A stretch of 64,000 nt of DNA from Leptospira sp. WS92.C1 (GTDB lineage Bacteria > Spirochaetota > Leptospiria > Leptospirales > Leptospiraceae), in assembly GCF_040833975.1 (NCBI RefSeq), contig NZ_CP162130.1, forward strand, positions 310,001-374,000, in the 5' to 3' direction. The stretch's first letter is position 1; every line of letters begins with the position of its first letter. The notes under the pieces were generated by a model. That model searched no databases and was not told the origin of the DNA. It was given only the letters and a program-made list of their open reading frames with translations. The translations under genes and the position numbers were made by a program. Below, one piece after another: positions 36,315 to 47,885 of the stretch.

Positions 36315-38906
36315 TTGAAGCTTTTTTCTTTTAAAATTTGTTCGATTTTTTTATTGAGTTTTGTTTGTGTTTTTAATTCCTTATCGGCTCAGACAAAACA
36401 CGAATTCGGTTGGGCGAAAGGTTCGGAAGGTTTTTCATTCAACCTCAATGGAAAGACGGTTTTTCAATCCGGAAACGAAATTCAATCCTTTCCTGACAAT
36501 CTCACTCTTTTGGAAAAATCCGATTATCTTTTTTACGCAGGTGAATACTTTATTCTCAATAAAGACGTTCGACGTTATGACGCGTTACTCAAGTTGTCGA
36601 CGGGCTCCGAGTCCGAATTGGTATTGGGTGGGATTTTTCTTAGAATATTAAAAGAATTGAATTTTAATTCCAAAGAATCCTCCCGCAGTCTTCTCGTTCA
36701 ATTTTCAAAAAATGAAACATCACCGTATCTGAAAGAATTGGCGGAAGGGTTTGATCAATCTATTTTTGATAAAAAGTCTCCTGAAAATCTAAAATGTTCC
36801 CGTAAGAATGTTTACTATTCTCTTTGTAAGACACTTCGTTTGAAAAAATATTTGGGCGATTTCAAATCGGAAGCTAAATCGCACGAAAGAGAATACCTGA
36901 ATTTAAACCGAACTCTGGCCCCATTTCTGGAAGATCCGGAATTGAAATACATTCCCTTTTTGAGTAATTTTATTTTTAATATATCGGATCAGCTCGCTGA
37001 GTTGGGTCTTTCCAGAGAAGCGGTTCATTTTCAGAAAATACTGATCATTTCAGAAAACCTGAGCGGAAGATTTATCGGTTTTTCGTATGAGAAACTCGCG
37101 TATTACTATTTGATCGGGGGAGATTTGATTTCCGCTGAAAAAGTTTTGGATTACATTCTAAAATACCAACCCGATATCAAAACTTCCTATAAGAATAATC
37201 TTTATCTTAAGTTGGGAACCATTGCCTATTTAAATCAAGAATATAAGAAATCTCTGGATTACTATCTCAATCTTGATTTTTTGGAGTGGTCTTCCTCCAT
37301 TCTCAATCCGTTTTTAGGGGAGCCGATTTCGATCAACAGCGCGCGGGATTTGATTTCGATGGCGATTTGGAGATCGAAGAGTTCCTTTAAGGCGGTGGAC
37401 GCGCTTAAATCCGTTTCGACTCCGAAAAATCTTACCGAAGACGATTTGTTTACTCGTTTGAGAATCATTCAGATTCTCATGAACGACGAACCCGATGTCG
37501 CCGGAAAGATGGCGACCGAGATCACGTTTCTTGCGCAGAGTAAGGGTTGGAAGAGAGTGGAATATTCCTCCACTTTATTAAACGGTTTTATTCATTATAA
37601 AAAAAACGATCTCAGAAAGGCGATCATCGAATTTACAAAGGCCTATGGAATTCTCAAAAATGCGGACCCGGTTTATACGGAAGAATGGATTCGTCTCACC
37701 GGTTTATTTTATTCTCATAAAGAATCCAGATCTTTGAAAACGGTGAAGGGCGCTTTGGACCAAGCGGCGGCCATTACGATTTATAGAAGACCGGATGATA
37801 TGCTTTTTCAGTTAAAAAATTATCTGCCAGTCGTGTATGGAATGCGTGAGTTTACGGACGCTGCGATCGACTATTATATTCTTCACGGACATACCACGGA
37901 GCTCTTGGGTTTTTTATCCCGTCTGGAACAGAACGAGGTTTTGGGAAACACCGCATATCCGAATACTCTGGTTTCGATCATGGATACGAGCAGAAGGATC
38001 GCTTCGTTTAGAGGATTTTTTCCGGGAGTCAAAGAACATTTGAATTCGAGTAAATCCGAAATTCGAAAAGCGGAAGTAGCCCGTTTGATCGAAGAGTTGG
38101 ATCCGTTTCGAAATCAAGAAATCAAAAAATCTCATATTCCCGTTTTGAGCGTTTTTGTAAGAGAAAAAAGAACGTATATTTTTTGGAAACCGGGAGATTC
38201 TCAGGAATTGGAATTGAAAGAGATTCCTTCCGAGTCCGCTTCTTCATTTACCGTGCAAACTGTTTTGAAGTCGTTGATCGTATCCTCCTCGAAAAAAGAA
38301 AGTATGCAAATCTATCTGAACGTTTCCGGCATGGAATCTTTTGATTATCTCAGAAAGGAATTTCCGGATATCGATTTTCGATTGTTTACGCGATTTAGTC
38401 GAAAGGATGAGAACACAACAAAGGCGGAACGCATTTATATCTCCGATTGCAAAAGTATCGAGAATGCGGCAAAACCCAATTTTGAAAAAATCGGTTCCGC
38501 ATATTTCGAAGGAAATAAACTTCTTTCGGGCGATCATTCGATGATGGTTTGGAATTTGAAAGTCGGCGATAATTCGCCAGGAAATTTAAACGAATACTAT
38601 TGGAGTTGTGGAGAAGATCAGATTCGTTTTTCAAGATTACATAGGCGTTACGATTTTAGAAACACTCCGCAAAGATTGGTTTTTACAAGAGATTCTTTGA
38701 GCGGGAACGGGTGGAAGGGGCGGTCCGAGGATTTTTTAGATTGGGTTTCCTTTTGGATCAATTCGGGAGTCAATCGAATGTATTATATCAAATCAGTGGA
38801 TTTGAATTCAGAATCGGACATAAATCTTTTGGAAAAACTTTCTCAAGAAACGAACGAACCCGAATCCACATTTCGGGGAATTCGAATTCGAAAACATATC
38901 GAATGA
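36315..38906 (+). CDS. Secreted TPR protein with a CHAT-like C-terminal domain
   Basis: An 863-residue exported protein. A signal peptide ends NSLSAQ (about residue 25). From about 60 to 560 the chain is helical with TPR-like pairs ([61 protein letters not shown]). From about 620 it turns alpha/beta in the order of a CHAT caspase-like domain: [18 protein letters not shown], a helix, [18 protein letters not shown], then [13 protein letters not shown] and [19 protein letters not shown]. In active CHAT proteins the segment like [10 protein letters not shown] carries the catalytic Cys (SACET); here that position is Ser, and I find no matching His, so it is probably inactive. TTG start, seven bases after gpsA. 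Function unknown. Confidence 0.7.
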   Translation: MKLFSFKICSIFLLSFVCVFNSLSAQTKHEFGWAKGSEGFSFNLNGKTVFQSGNEIQSFPDNLTLLEKSDYLFYAGEYFILNKDVRRYDALLKLSTGSESELVLGGIFLRILKELNFNSKESSRSLLVQFSKNETSPYLKELAEGFDQSIFDKKSPENLKCSRKNVYYSLCKTLRLKKYLGDFKSEAKSHEREYLNLNRTLAPFLEDPELKYIPFLSNFIFNISDQLAELGLSREAVHFQKILIISENLSGRFIGFSYEKLAYYYLIGGDLISAEKVLDYILKYQPDIKTSYKNNLYLKLGTIAYLNQEYKKSLDYYLNLDFLEWSSSILNPFLGEPISINSARDLISMAIWRSKSSFKAVDALKSVSTPKNLTEDDLFTRLRIIQILMNDEPDVAGKMATEITFLAQSKGWKRVEYSSTLLNGFIHYKKNDLRKAIIEFTKAYGILKNADPVYTEEWIRLTGLFYSHKESRSLKTVKGALDQAAAITIYRRPDDMLFQLKNYLPVVYGMREFTDAAIDYYILHGHTTELLGFLSRLEQNEVLGNTAYPNTLVSIMDTSRRIASFRGFFPGVKEHLNSSKSEIRKAEVARLIEELDPFRNQEIKKSHIPVLSVFVREKRTYIFWKPGDSQELELKEIPSESASSFTVQTVLKSLIVSSSKKESMQIYLNVSGMESFDYLRKEFPDIDFRLFTRFSRKDENTTKAERIYISDCKSIENAAKPNFEKIGSAYFEGNKLLSGDHSMMVWNLKVGDNSPGNLNEYYWSCGEDQIRFSRLHRRYDFRNTPQRLVFTRDSLSGNGWKGRSEDFLDWVSFWINSGVNRMYYIKSVDLNSESDINLLEKLSQETNEPESTFRGIRIRKHIE

Positions 38907-39010
38907 ATGATTCTTTGTTTTTTCCAAACGTTGATTCGATAAAATCTACGGTTTTTTTTCTTTTAAACGATCGACATTTTTGCCTAATTTAAAGACCCTA
39001 TCCTGTAAAC

Positions 39011-39046
<36 letters not shown>

Positions 39047-39139
39047 AACATTTTCAACTTTCCGCTCCTTTTTGATCCAAACACGGTCCAATCAAAAATC
39101 GCGTAACCTAAAATCTGTCTCAATCTCTACTTTCCCACA

Positions 39140-40474
<1,335 letters not shown>

Positions 40475-40489
40475 CGACGGAACCATTCT

Positions 40490-41032
40490 ATGTCTAACCT
40501 TGGAAAAGAGATACTCATTGCAGTTTCCGGAAGTATCGCCGCTTATAAAACGTGTGAGCTGGTTAGGAATTTAACCAAAGAAGGTTTTCCTGTTACGGTC
40601 ATCATGACACAACACGCAACTGAGTTTATCGGTCCGATCACATTCGAGGCGCTTACCGGTAAAAAAGTCAGAATCAACGAGTATGAAGAAGGGATGGCGC
40701 ATATCGACGCAAAAAATTCCGCCTCAGTGTTTGCGATCGTTCCCGCTACGGCTAATCTTATCGGTAAGATGGCGAACGGAATTGCGGACGATCTTGTGAC
40801 TTCTACATATCTGGCCGCAAGTTGCCCGATCATTGTCGCTCCTGCGATGAATCCGTTTATGTATGCTCAACCCGCAGTTCAGAGAAATTTAAAACGTTTG
40901 TCGGATGACGGCATAATTTTAGCGGATCCATCCGAGGGTGTTGTAGTCTGCGGTGACGAGGGTTATGGGAAGTTAGCCGAAATCTCCGTTATTCAGAAGT
41001 TGATTTTGGATGCGTATAAAAGAAATTCTTAA
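40490..41032 (+). CDS. coaC: Phosphopantothenoylcysteine decarboxylase (CoaC domain)
   Basis: A 180-residue flavoprotein that decarboxylates 4'-phosphopantothenoylcysteine in coenzyme A synthesis. Motifs are [20 protein letters not shown] (FMN binding), [20 protein letters not shown] with the catalytic His region, [19 protein letters not shown], and [18 protein letters not shown], the substrate-binding clamp. In most bacteria this domain is fused to CoaB as CoaBC; here it is a separate gene, followed after 17 bases by coaB. It is upstream in the pathway of panB's product use. Confidence 0.92.
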   Translation: MSNLGKEILIAVSGSIAAYKTCELVRNLTKEGFPVTVIMTQHATEFIGPITFEALTGKKVRINEYEEGMAHIDAKNSASVFAIVPATANLIGKMANGIADDLVTSTYLAASCPIIVAPAMNPFMYAQPAVQRNLKRLSDDGIILADPSEGVVVCGDEGYGKLAEISVIQKLILDAYKRNS

Positions 41033-41049
41033 ATTAGAGAAGTATTAGA

Positions 41050-41736
41050 GTGGGATTTTCGAAAGCCATAATTACCTCAGGTCCTACGAGAGAATGGATT
41101 GATCCGGTTCGATACATATCGAACGCTTCTTCCGGAAAGATGGGCTTTCATATAGCCGAGGAGGTCGGGAAATGGATTTCCAATGTCATTTATATCCACG
41201 GCTTAGTTTTGGAAGAATATAAAAATCCTTTGAAGGCAAGTAGAGTTTTTGTTGAAACAACTTCTGAGATGTGTGACGCTCTTTTGTCCGAAATCGAGGA
41301 TGATACTCTGCTGATTATGGCTGCTGCTCCGGCGGACTTCCGACCAGTGGAGAGCAAGGACTCCAAGATCAAAAAAGAGGACGGGACCGAAACCCTGATC
41401 TTGGAACTTGTCAAAAATCCGGACATACTCAAAACGGTAAGTTCTAAGATTTCTAAGGATGGAATCGGAGGGTGCTGTTTAGTGGGTTTTGCCGCTGAGA
41501 CCAATTCTTTGGAAGAATATGCACTTGGTAAACTCAAGAGTAAAAATTTGGATTACATCGTCGGAAACTATGTCGGGAAGAATGAGCAAGGTTTTGGAGA
41601 AGGGGATACGAGCGTGATCGTCTATTCCTCTGTCGGAAAAGCTGCGGAGATTGGGCCTTTTTCTAAAGAAGTGATTTCAGAAAAGATTGTGGAGTTTCTG
41701 AAAAAGGAAACTTCTAAGAAGGTTTTGAAGTCTTAA
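41050..41736 (+). CDS. coaB: Phosphopantothenate-cysteine ligase (CoaB domain)
   Basis: A 228-residue free-standing CoaB. Motifs: [20 protein letters not shown] (nucleotide-binding start of CoaB), [25 protein letters not shown] (with the conserved AAxxDF/Y step), [16 protein letters not shown], and [20 protein letters not shown] with LDYIVGNYV. It activates phosphopantothenate with a nucleotide triphosphate and joins it to cysteine. It starts with GTG 17 bases after coaC. A GGTCGGAACAACGG element begins two bases after the stop. Confidence 0.9.
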   Translation: MGFSKAIITSGPTREWIDPVRYISNASSGKMGFHIAEEVGKWISNVIYIHGLVLEEYKNPLKASRVFVETTSEMCDALLSEIEDDTLLIMAAAPADFRPVESKDSKIKKEDGTETLILELVKNPDILKTVSSKISKDGIGGCCLVGFAAETNSLEEYALGKLKSKNLDYIVGNYVGKNEQGFGEGDTSVIVYSSVGKAAEIGPFSKEVISEKIVEFLKKETSKKVLKS

Positions 41737-41737
41737 A

Positions 41738-41750
41738 GGTCGGAACAACG
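41738..41750. repeat. GTCGGAAC element after coaB
   Basis: GGTCGGAACAACG directly follows the coaB stop. The same core recurs at 10766, 42984 (reverse), 44729 and 44804 (reverse), 57768, 60754 and 62668. Confidence 0.6.
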
Positions 41751-41790
41751 GCCCAAAAGGAAAATTCTGGCAGGTCCCAGAGGATCGAAT

Positions 41791-41916
41791 CTACACTAAA
41801 CCGACTAATTTTTCTTGATCCTGGGCTAAAAGAATCACAGATTCACAATAGGTTTCCCAATCGGTGCGACCGGATGCAAAATCTAGGTAGATGGATTCAA
41901 GTAAGAGAAAAAACAT
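41791..41916 (-). CDS. Small protein of 41 residues
   Basis: A short minus-strand gene between coaB and murB. The ATG at 41916 follows AAAGAGGTAACTT, a very good ribosome binding site with normal spacing. The product begins [16 protein letters not shown] and continues [20 protein letters not shown] to a TAG, with balanced amino acid composition and a hydrophobic N-terminus. No family can be named. It is antisense to no known gene. Confidence 0.5.
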   Translation of the reverse strand: MFFLLLESIYLDFASGRTDWETYCESVILLAQDQEKLVGLV

Positions 41917-42017
41917 AAGTTACCTCTTTTTAATAAGATCGAATCAAACCTGGAATTTCCTTGAGTTCTTTTTCTTGCAGAACAGAATAGGGAAGTTCTT
42001 TTGAGTATTATAAGAAT

Positions 42018-42974
42018 ATGTCCCTATCACTTTCCGAGTCCCAGATTCGGAATCTCAAGCAAGCTTTAGAATCTTCCCGAATACCTTTTAGGTCGGAAGT
42101 CCGGCTTTCCATTCACTCTTCTTTTAAAATTGGGGGAATTTGTCCAGTTGTCGTAGAACCGGAGAGTTCAGAGCAGATACTGGAAGCTCTTTTCATCTTT
42201 CGTAAACTCGAAATTTCTTGGAAGATTTTAGGGGGAGGGTCGAATCTTTTGATCTCCGATCATCCGGATAATTTTGTTACACTTCGGTTATCGGGAAAAT
42301 TCAAAGAATTTGAATCTTTAGGGAATGGAAAATTTCATATTGGAGCAGCGACAAACACAACTCCGGTTTTTCGTCAAATCTCTCAATTAGGCTATACGGG
42401 TGCGGAATTTTTAAGTACAATTCCAGGTTGGACCGGCGGTGCGGTAATTCAAAATGCTGGTTGTTATGGGGGTGAACTTTTTGATTTGATTCAGAATGTA
42501 GAATTCTTAAGGGATGAAAAACTTTTTATCCGAAAACCTTCGGAAATTAAACATGGGTATCGTTCGACTGAATTTTTAACGGAAAAAGATTCTATTATTC
42601 TGGGAATCGAAATTCTTCTCAAAAAAGGCGATATAGAAGAAATCGAGATGTCTTTAAAAGAAAAAAGAGATCGGAGAAATTCTTCGCAGCCGGAAAATAA
42701 AAAAAGTGCAGGTTCGGTTTTTAAGAATCCGAAGATTTTTGATGAGAATGGTAAGGAAATTAAAGCTTGGGAATTGATTGATAAGGCTGGCTTGAGAGGT
42801 GAAATGAAAGGAGGTGCGCAAATCTCTCCTGATCATTGTAATTTTATCGTGAATCTTGGAACCGCTACAGCTTCTGACGTGAATTACTTGATTAATCTTA
42901 CCCTAGATAAAGTTTATCAACAAAGTGGTATTCATTTAAATCGAGAGATTGAATATTTCGGTGATATTTCGTGA
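42018..42974 (+). CDS. murB: UDP-N-acetylenolpyruvoylglucosamine reductase
   Basis: MurB reduces UDP-GlcNAc-enolpyruvate to UDP-MurNAc in peptidoglycan synthesis using FAD and NADPH. The 318-residue protein has the FAD-binding motifs [20 protein letters not shown] and [14 protein letters not shown], then [20 protein letters not shown] with the type-II pattern [15 protein letters not shown] (catalytic Tyr/Arg region), and SAGSVFKNP (Ser proton donor). C-terminal [20 protein letters not shown] is typical. The ATG lies after a TTATAAGAAT stretch with a weak ribosome binding site. Confidence 0.95.
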   Translation: MSLSLSESQIRNLKQALESSRIPFRSEVRLSIHSSFKIGGICPVVVEPESSEQILEALFIFRKLEISWKILGGGSNLLISDHPDNFVTLRLSGKFKEFESLGNGKFHIGAATNTTPVFRQISQLGYTGAEFLSTIPGWTGGAVIQNAGCYGGELFDLIQNVEFLRDEKLFIRKPSEIKHGYRSTEFLTEKDSIILGIEILLKKGDIEEIEMSLKEKRDRRNSSQPENKKSAGSVFKNPKIFDENGKEIKAWELIDKAGLRGEMKGGAQISPDHCNFIVNLGTATASDVNYLINLTLDKVYQQSGIHLNREIEYFGDIS

Positions 42975-43015
42975 ATTTTTATCGGAGTTCCGACCCATTT
43001 ATTCACAGTAGATTC

Positions 43016-43999
43016 TTATTCTTTCGACGCATACATAGAGAGATCGGCTTCATGGATAAGCTCTTCCAACTTTTGAATGGAACCTACGGACATTCCCCAA
43101 GTAAAATTGAAAGGCGGCTTATTCTCCTTACATTTTTTTAAAAGAATAGCCATTGCTTCATGAAATCTTCCCTGAGTTTGAACGATTTTTTCTTTACTTT
43201 CATGTTGAACTAAAACTAAAAATTCATCACCACCTATTCTAAAAATTTTATCGGTTCCACGAATTACGTATCTTAAAATATTTGCGAAGTGGCAAAGCAC
43301 TTGATCGCCAGTTTTATGTCCGTAAGTGTCATTGATCAATTTAAAGTCATTCAAGTCGAGAAGCGCAACTAATGCAAGATGGTCTTCCATTCTTCTCCCG
43401 GACCATTCTTCTTTTAAATGATTGAGTTTATTTCTATTAAATACTCCCGTTAACGCGTCGCGAAAAGCGAGAGTTTTGGTTTCTTCATATTCATTAGAAT
43501 GAACTAAAGATATTGCAGTAAAGTCTGCAATCGTTTGAAGAATAACAAGATCTTCTTGAGAAAACGAAGAGCCATCAAATCGATTGATCAATTCGATAAC
43601 TCCGTGAACTTGCCCTCTAAAAGTCATCGGAACCGCTATGATTGTTTTAGTTTCAAAGCCTGTCCTTTCATCGACTTTATTTGAAAATCTCGGATCGTCT
43701 TTTGCATTTTCTACAAAAACAGGGCTTTTTGTTTGGACCACCGACCCAGCGACGCCTTCACCTGATTTTAAACGAATATTTTTAATCTGTTCTAATTCAA
43801 GCCCTTCCGCTATGAGAAAAAACAATTCCCCCGAGTTTTCATCATACCTCATTAAACTCCAGTTTTCAGGACTGAAGAATAATCGAACTTCATCCATCAC
43901 CGCATCAAGAATTTCCTGTTGCTCAAGAGAAGAAGTAATTATTTTTCCTATGGAAGAATATAGTTTGATCAATTCAGGTTTGGATTCTCTTAAAGGCAT
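43016..43999 (-). CDS. GAF-GGDEF diguanylate cyclase
   Basis: A 327-residue signalling enzyme. The GAF domain spans about residues 20-165 ([40 protein letters not shown]) and the GGDEF domain about 175-325, with [33 protein letters not shown] and the intact active-site motif [12 protein letters not shown]. It should make c-di-GMP. The allosteric I-site R-x-x-D upstream of the active site is not obvious. No transmembrane segment, so cytoplasmic. The PilZ gene at 61 kb could be a receptor, but no operon link exists. Confidence 0.92.
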   Translation of the reverse strand: MPLRESKPELIKLYSSIGKIITSSLEQQEILDAVMDEVRLFFSPENWSLMRYDENSGELFFLIAEGLELEQIKNIRLKSGEGVAGSVVQTKSPVFVENAKDDPRFSNKVDERTGFETKTIIAVPMTFRGQVHGVIELINRFDGSSFSQEDLVILQTIADFTAISLVHSNEYEETKTLAFRDALTGVFNRNKLNHLKEEWSGRRMEDHLALVALLDLNDFKLINDTYGHKTGDQVLCHFANILRYVIRGTDKIFRIGGDEFLVLVQHESKEKIVQTQGRFHEAMAILLKKCKENKPPFNFTWGMSVGSIQKLEELIHEADLSMYASKE

Positions 44000-44120
44000 A
44001 ATGAATAATTCTTTCTTTTAGACTAAAATGTTGAATATTTTTGTATTTTTTAACTACTAAATTGATTTTAAGGTATAAATCGGTTTTTTATCAAGATATT
44101 TCTTTAAAATAAATACATTT

Positions 44121-44630
44121 TTACCAATCGACAATCAATTCGAATACTATTTGATCTTTTTTTGGAGAAATCTTTTGGATTAAATTTATTATGCGATAAC
44201 ATCTTGGATTACTTCGTTTTTTTGATAAATTGCCATTCTCTTGAGTATTTCTTCTCTCTAACTCTAAAAGTAACACGAAAGCTTTACACATTGAGATTCC
44301 CAAATAACGAGAAACGGATCGTAGTTCTGCCCAATCCTGGCTTTGAGGTCGAAATGACAATCTCTTCAAGTGTTGAAACTTAGATTGATAAGAAGTTCTC
44401 TCATATTTGTAAGGTTTCGTATTCTTTAAAATTTCAATATTATAATTTTTGAGTAATCGTTCTAAATAGATAGATAAATTTTTATTCTTCCTGATTCTCG
44501 ATAGCGTATAAGAATAAAGTTCAAATGGAACATAAAGATCCGCGGTGAACCTATTTCTTTTTCGATAGGCATCATTCTGAAGTCTACGTGTATGAGAGAA
44601 TTTATCGAATTTCGTATTTTTCCCGTTCAT
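44121..44630 (-). CDS. DUF1564 family protein (second copy)
   Basis: A 169-residue paralogue of the DUF1564 gene at 26 kb. Core motifs: FTADLYVPFELYSYTLSRI, RKNKNLSIYLERLLKNYNIE, then LKRLSFRPQSQDWAELRSVS and RYLGISMCKAFVLLLELE. As in the other copy, two successive strand-helix-helix units can be seen. The family is expanded in Leptospira and uncharacterised. The N-terminus is very basic. A GTAGTTCCGACC repeat pair lies between it and the TetR gene upstream on the same strand. Confidence 0.8.
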   Translation of the reverse strand: MNGKNTKFDKFSHTRRLQNDAYRKRNRFTADLYVPFELYSYTLSRIRKNKNLSIYLERLLKNYNIEILKNTKPYKYERTSYQSKFQHLKRLSFRPQSQDWAELRSVSRYLGISMCKAFVLLLELERRNTQENGNLSKKRSNPRCYRIINLIQKISPKKDQIVFELIVDW

Positions 44631-44728
44631 ACTCTAAACAGTTTCGAAGAGTTTAGGTATGGATGAAAAATTCTGATTTTTTTTTAGGAATATTCGATTT
44701 TTTATCTTTTTTTGAAATGAATTTAAAT

Positions 44729-44816
44729 GTAGTTCCGACCTAAAGCGTTATACGAAAAATTATCGATATCCTAAATACGCGTCCACCTTGAATCATAGAG
44801 CCCGTAGTTCCGACCC
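44729..44816. repeat. Pair of GTAGTTCCGACC direct repeats
   Basis: GTAGTTCCGACC occurs at 44729-44740 and again at 44804-44815, 75 bases apart, in the spacer between two minus-strand genes. The second copy touches the TetR stop codon. The reverse complement GGTCGGAACTAC is the recurring element of this window. Confidence 0.6.
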
Positions 44817-45409
44817 TAAATCCCCAAAATCAATTCCACTCTTTTCTCAAGTCCCTGAACTCGATCGATATACAAAGCATCGACGGAACAAGCAAGTACA
44901 AGGCTATGCAAGAGATCGACACAAAGTGAAAGTTTTTCAGCTTCTTTTGTGACTTTTTCATTTCTTTGAAAAGCAACCTCCAACAATTTACGGTACTGAC
45001 TTCCGTATCTCTCGGTGTATTCATTTTGTAAATTCACCGGAGCGGAATAAATCAGACTGAAGGGAAGTCTTGCTTTATCATGATATTCTTTTGCTGTTTC
45101 TGCAATCGCTTTGAAAATGGAAATGATTTCCATATTTAAACCTTGGTCGCGAATGACTCTTCTTCGTATCTCATTTAAAATGAGTAAATGAGTTGCGACT
45201 AATGCCTTTCTAAATAGATTTTCTTTGGAATGAAAGTGGTGATAAATGCTAGGTTGTTCCAAACCGCATTCCTTGCTGATTTCTCTTAAGGAGGTTCCAT
45301 GAAAACCTTTTCTTGAAAAGGCGATCGCTGCACCTTCTAAAATTCTTTCTCGAGAATTTTTATAGTCCCTATTTAAAGGATACAAGGGACTTCCGTCTTT
45401 ACTTAACAC
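44816..45409 (-). CDS. TetR family transcriptional regulator
   Basis: A 197-residue regulator. The DNA-binding domain is at about residues 18-65: RERILEGAAIAFSRKGFHGT followed by SLREISKECGLEQPSIYHHF, a standard TetR helix-turn-helix. The remaining helices form a ligand-binding domain with no resemblance to the 4-kb TetR protein. No obvious target adjoins; the upstream 203-base spacer to the next minus-strand gene contains GGTGTTGAGTT at 45524-45534, related to the 81-bp repeat. Function and ligand unknown. Confidence 0.9.
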   Translation of the reverse strand: MLSKDGSPLYPLNRDYKNSRERILEGAAIAFSRKGFHGTSLREISKECGLEQPSIYHHFHSKENLFRKALVATHLLILNEIRRRVIRDQGLNMEIISIFKAIAETAKEYHDKARLPFSLIYSAPVNLQNEYTERYGSQYRKLLEVAFQRNEKVTKEAEKLSLCVDLLHSLVLACSVDALYIDRVQGLEKRVELILGI

Positions 45410-45612
45410 TTGCTGGCGTCTCCAGTCTCAGTGATCTCTACTTACAACTCGTTCCAAAAATCGGGATTTTCGTTTAAGAAGTAACATCACAACCTGCTTT
45501 CCATAGATCTTCTTAAGAAGCAAGGTGTTGAGTTTTCTCACGGCCGAGTTTTTATAATAAAGATCCTAAAACTTTTATTTTTCAAATATCTTAATATTCT
45601 ATCCTTTAAACG

Positions 45613-46290
45613 TCAAAATTCTTTTTTAAAAACCTCGAAATAATTTCTCGTATCATTGGGAAGAATGGATGGAGAAGACCCAAAACCAGGATGATTCTGA
45701 TTTGGATTGTATTGTCCTTTGTTCTCTTTTTTATTCTCATTTCCTTGATAGCTTACCAAAGAGCTAAACAAGAGTTCGAAATTCGCAACATTTAAAGTAG
45801 AATCTTCTAAAGTAATTTCGACAAGAAAATGATTTCCGGAGCTCGTATAATCGAACTCGTAAAAGAAAACGGGATCCGCATAAGCTGAAAAAATCGGAGC
45901 AATTTTTTTATCCTTTTTATTGCTTCTGTAGATTTGAATTAAAAACGCATGTGAAGAATCGTCGTGCGCCAACCCGATTCCCAACTTATGTTTTTGATTT
46001 CCTTCTTCTTGAATGGAAGGCAAATGGATTTTATAGATAATCGAATTTCCTTTGAAAACCGCTCCGTTGAATTGATGTTTTTTTTCAACGCTGTATCCAG
46101 AATCTTTGAGGTTTCTTTTGACTTCTTCTAAGTAAGCCTTTAGTTCTTTTTTTTCCTCGTTTGATTTACCGTTTACAGACGTTCCCGCCGGCGTTTTATC
46201 CTGAGAAATTATCTCGCTTAGGGCGTAAAAAACGGTTAAAAATAGGAATATAGGAAGAATTCTGCGTAATTTAGAATCGGATTCGCTCAT
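45613..46290 (-). CDS. Membrane-anchored or exported protein of unknown function
   Basis: A 225-residue protein with one hydrophobic segment near the N-terminus (RRILPIFLFLTVFYALSEII), likely an uncleaved anchor or a signal peptide. A charged helical part (SNEEKKELKAYLEEVKRNLK) leads into a beta-rich domain (FKGNSIIYKIHLPSIQ, DPVFFYEFDYTSSGNHFLVE). The C-terminus is rich in Asn, Gln and Pro (NKGQYNPNQNHPGFGSSPS). No family recognised. It diverges from the OmpA-like gene. Confidence 0.65.
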   Translation of the reverse strand: MSESDSKLRRILPIFLFLTVFYALSEIISQDKTPAGTSVNGKSNEEKKELKAYLEEVKRNLKDSGYSVEKKHQFNGAVFKGNSIIYKIHLPSIQEEGNQKHKLGIGLAHDDSSHAFLIQIYRSNKKDKKIAPIFSAYADPVFFYEFDYTSSGNHFLVEITLEDSTLNVANFELLFSSLVSYQGNENKKENKGQYNPNQNHPGFGSSPSILPNDTRNYFEVFKKEF

Positions 46291-46426
46291 TTTATTCTCT
46301 TCTTTTGTAGTTTAGTCGAGGAATTCTTTGATGAAAAGATTTTTTTATTCTAACTCATCTAACCCTTGTGTTTTTTTCCGGAACGCCGACATATAAAGTA
46401 GTAGAACTATTTTTGGACGGATTCTT

Positions 46427-47104
46427 ATGCCATTTAAAACCGCAATCGCTCTGATTCTTTTTTTCTCTTTTGGTAATTGTGTTTCCAATTCAAAGTATGA
46501 TTCTCTTCTCAAATCCTATGAAGAATCAAAACTGGAAAATCAGAGAATTTTAGGTGAAAAGGAAGGACTTTACAAATCCTTAGAAGAACTCAAACGAATT
46601 CAGGAAGAAACGGAACAAAGGATTCGCGAATATAAAGGACTCATGGAAACGTTTCGTTCTATGATCGATTCGGGTAAACTCAAGATTAAAATCATCGATG
46701 GGAGAATGGTGGTCGTTCTTTCCTCCGATATTTTGTTTCCAGTTGGCTCCGCATTTCTTTCCGCATCGGGAACGTCCGCGATTCGGGAAGTGACTACTCT
46801 TCTTGCGTCTTTAGAGGGAAAACGATTTCAAATTGAAGGGCATACCGATGATACGCCGACCGGTATCAAAGGTTATACAAACTGGGAATTGGCTTCCTCC
46901 CGCGCTCTCAATGTATTACACACGATGGTAAAAGCGGGAATGCCCGAGGTTAGAATCAGTGCCGCGAGTATGGGTGCTTCCAGACCAGCGGTTCCGAATA
47001 TCTCTCCTGAAAATCGATCCGCAAATCGTAGAATTGAAATCGTGATTGTTCCCGATCTCAGTAATCTTCCCGGAATGGAAGAATTGAAAAAATATTCAAA
47101 CTAG
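46427..47104 (+). CDS. OmpA-domain lipoprotein
   Basis: A 225-residue lipoprotein: signal peptide ending FGNC (about residue 18), a coiled-coil stalk (about 25-80, SYEESKLENQRILGEKEGL and EELKRIQEETEQRIREYK) and a C-terminal OmpA/MotB-like peptidoglycan-binding domain (about 90-210). The domain shows LFPVGSAFLSASG, IEGHTDDTP, NWELASSRALNVL with the conserved Arg, and NRRIEIVIVP. It probably tethers the outer membrane to peptidoglycan. It is a single gene between two minus-strand genes; convergent with DoxX. Confidence 0.9.
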   Translation: MPFKTAIALILFFSFGNCVSNSKYDSLLKSYEESKLENQRILGEKEGLYKSLEELKRIQEETEQRIREYKGLMETFRSMIDSGKLKIKIIDGRMVVVLSSDILFPVGSAFLSASGTSAIREVTTLLASLEGKRFQIEGHTDDTPTGIKGYTNWELASSRALNVLHTMVKAGMPEVRISAASMGASRPAVPNISPENRSANRRIEIVIVPDLSNLPGMEELKKYSN

Positions 47105-47135
47105 TTTGTTCGGTGAAAATTAGAAAAATTGAATT

Positions 47136-47492
47136 TTAGGTAAACGTATACGCCCAGTAGATTAACAAAAGCTGGAGCGGAAGTCTGATAAAAAGCGCCC
47201 ATTTTGGCGGATCCGTTTTTCTACACGATTGATAGTGGTATAAATTTGCGGGAAATACCGCAATCAAAAGTAAGATGATTCCCCAGGCGCCGAGTTGTCT
47301 CGTATCCGGAAGAAGCAACATAGCACCCAATCCAATTTCAAACAGACCGCTGATATAAACCACTAACTTGGGATAAGGAATATAAGGCGGCATGATTCTA
47401 AGATAAAATTTTGGCGATACAAAATGAAGTATTCCCGCGATGATATAAAGAATAGCCATCGTATAAAGACTAAGAGTAGACGCTTCGGGCAT
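47136..47492 (-). CDS. DoxX family membrane protein
   Basis: A 118-residue protein with four hydrophobic segments. ILYIIAGILHFVSPKFYLRI, then PPYIPYPKLVVYISGLFEIG and LGAWGIILLLIAVFPANLYH match the DoxX-like family, small inner-membrane proteins linked to redox processes in some bacteria; no specific role can be assigned. The start has AAAAAAGGAATCG before it. It converges on the OmpA-like gene. Confidence 0.82.
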   Translation of the reverse strand: MPEASTLSLYTMAILYIIAGILHFVSPKFYLRIMPPYIPYPKLVVYISGLFEIGLGAMLLLPDTRQLGAWGIILLLIAVFPANLYHYQSCRKTDPPKWALFIRLPLQLLLIYWAYTFT

Positions 47493-47557
47493 GATCGATT
47501 CCTTTTTTAGATTACGAGATTATATCAGAGTCAAACGGAATCTGATTTTAAAAAATT

Positions 47558-47716
47558 TCAATCGGGTCTTTTTTCTCTTCCTCGGTTTCGATTTCTTTGT
47601 TTTCGAATCTTGGCCTGAAAGCCGATCACCCGAAGGGAGCTGATCTGTTTTTGACGAAATTCTTCCTTTCGGAAAATTTCCTTCTTTTGTGAAAACCGGA
47701 TTGAAATTAAATTCAT
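47558..47716 (-). CDS. Possible small basic protein
   Basis: The minus strand has AAGGAG nine bases before an ATG at 47716, which opens a 52-codon frame ending at 47558. The product starts MNLISIRFSQKKEIF and is very rich in Arg and Lys, with no domain. An overlapping GTG frame (47726-47520, 68 codons) competes for the same site but its ribosome binding site would be too close. The composition is poor, so it may not be a real gene. Confidence 0.3.
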   Translation of the reverse strand: MNLISIRFSQKKEIFRKEEFRQKQISSLRVIGFQAKIRKQRNRNRGREKRPD

Positions 47717-47885
47717 AGGCAAACACTCCTTGCCCTGGAATTATCCGGTCATCCTAGGAAAATTTGATAAAGTACAAGAAAAAAATAAATTCTTAGAATT
47801 TTTTTTCGATTCCTTGTCCGGAATATTCGATTTTGAATTTTTCTTTATCCCAAAAAAAATTGGACCCCAAGAACAAGATAAAGAG

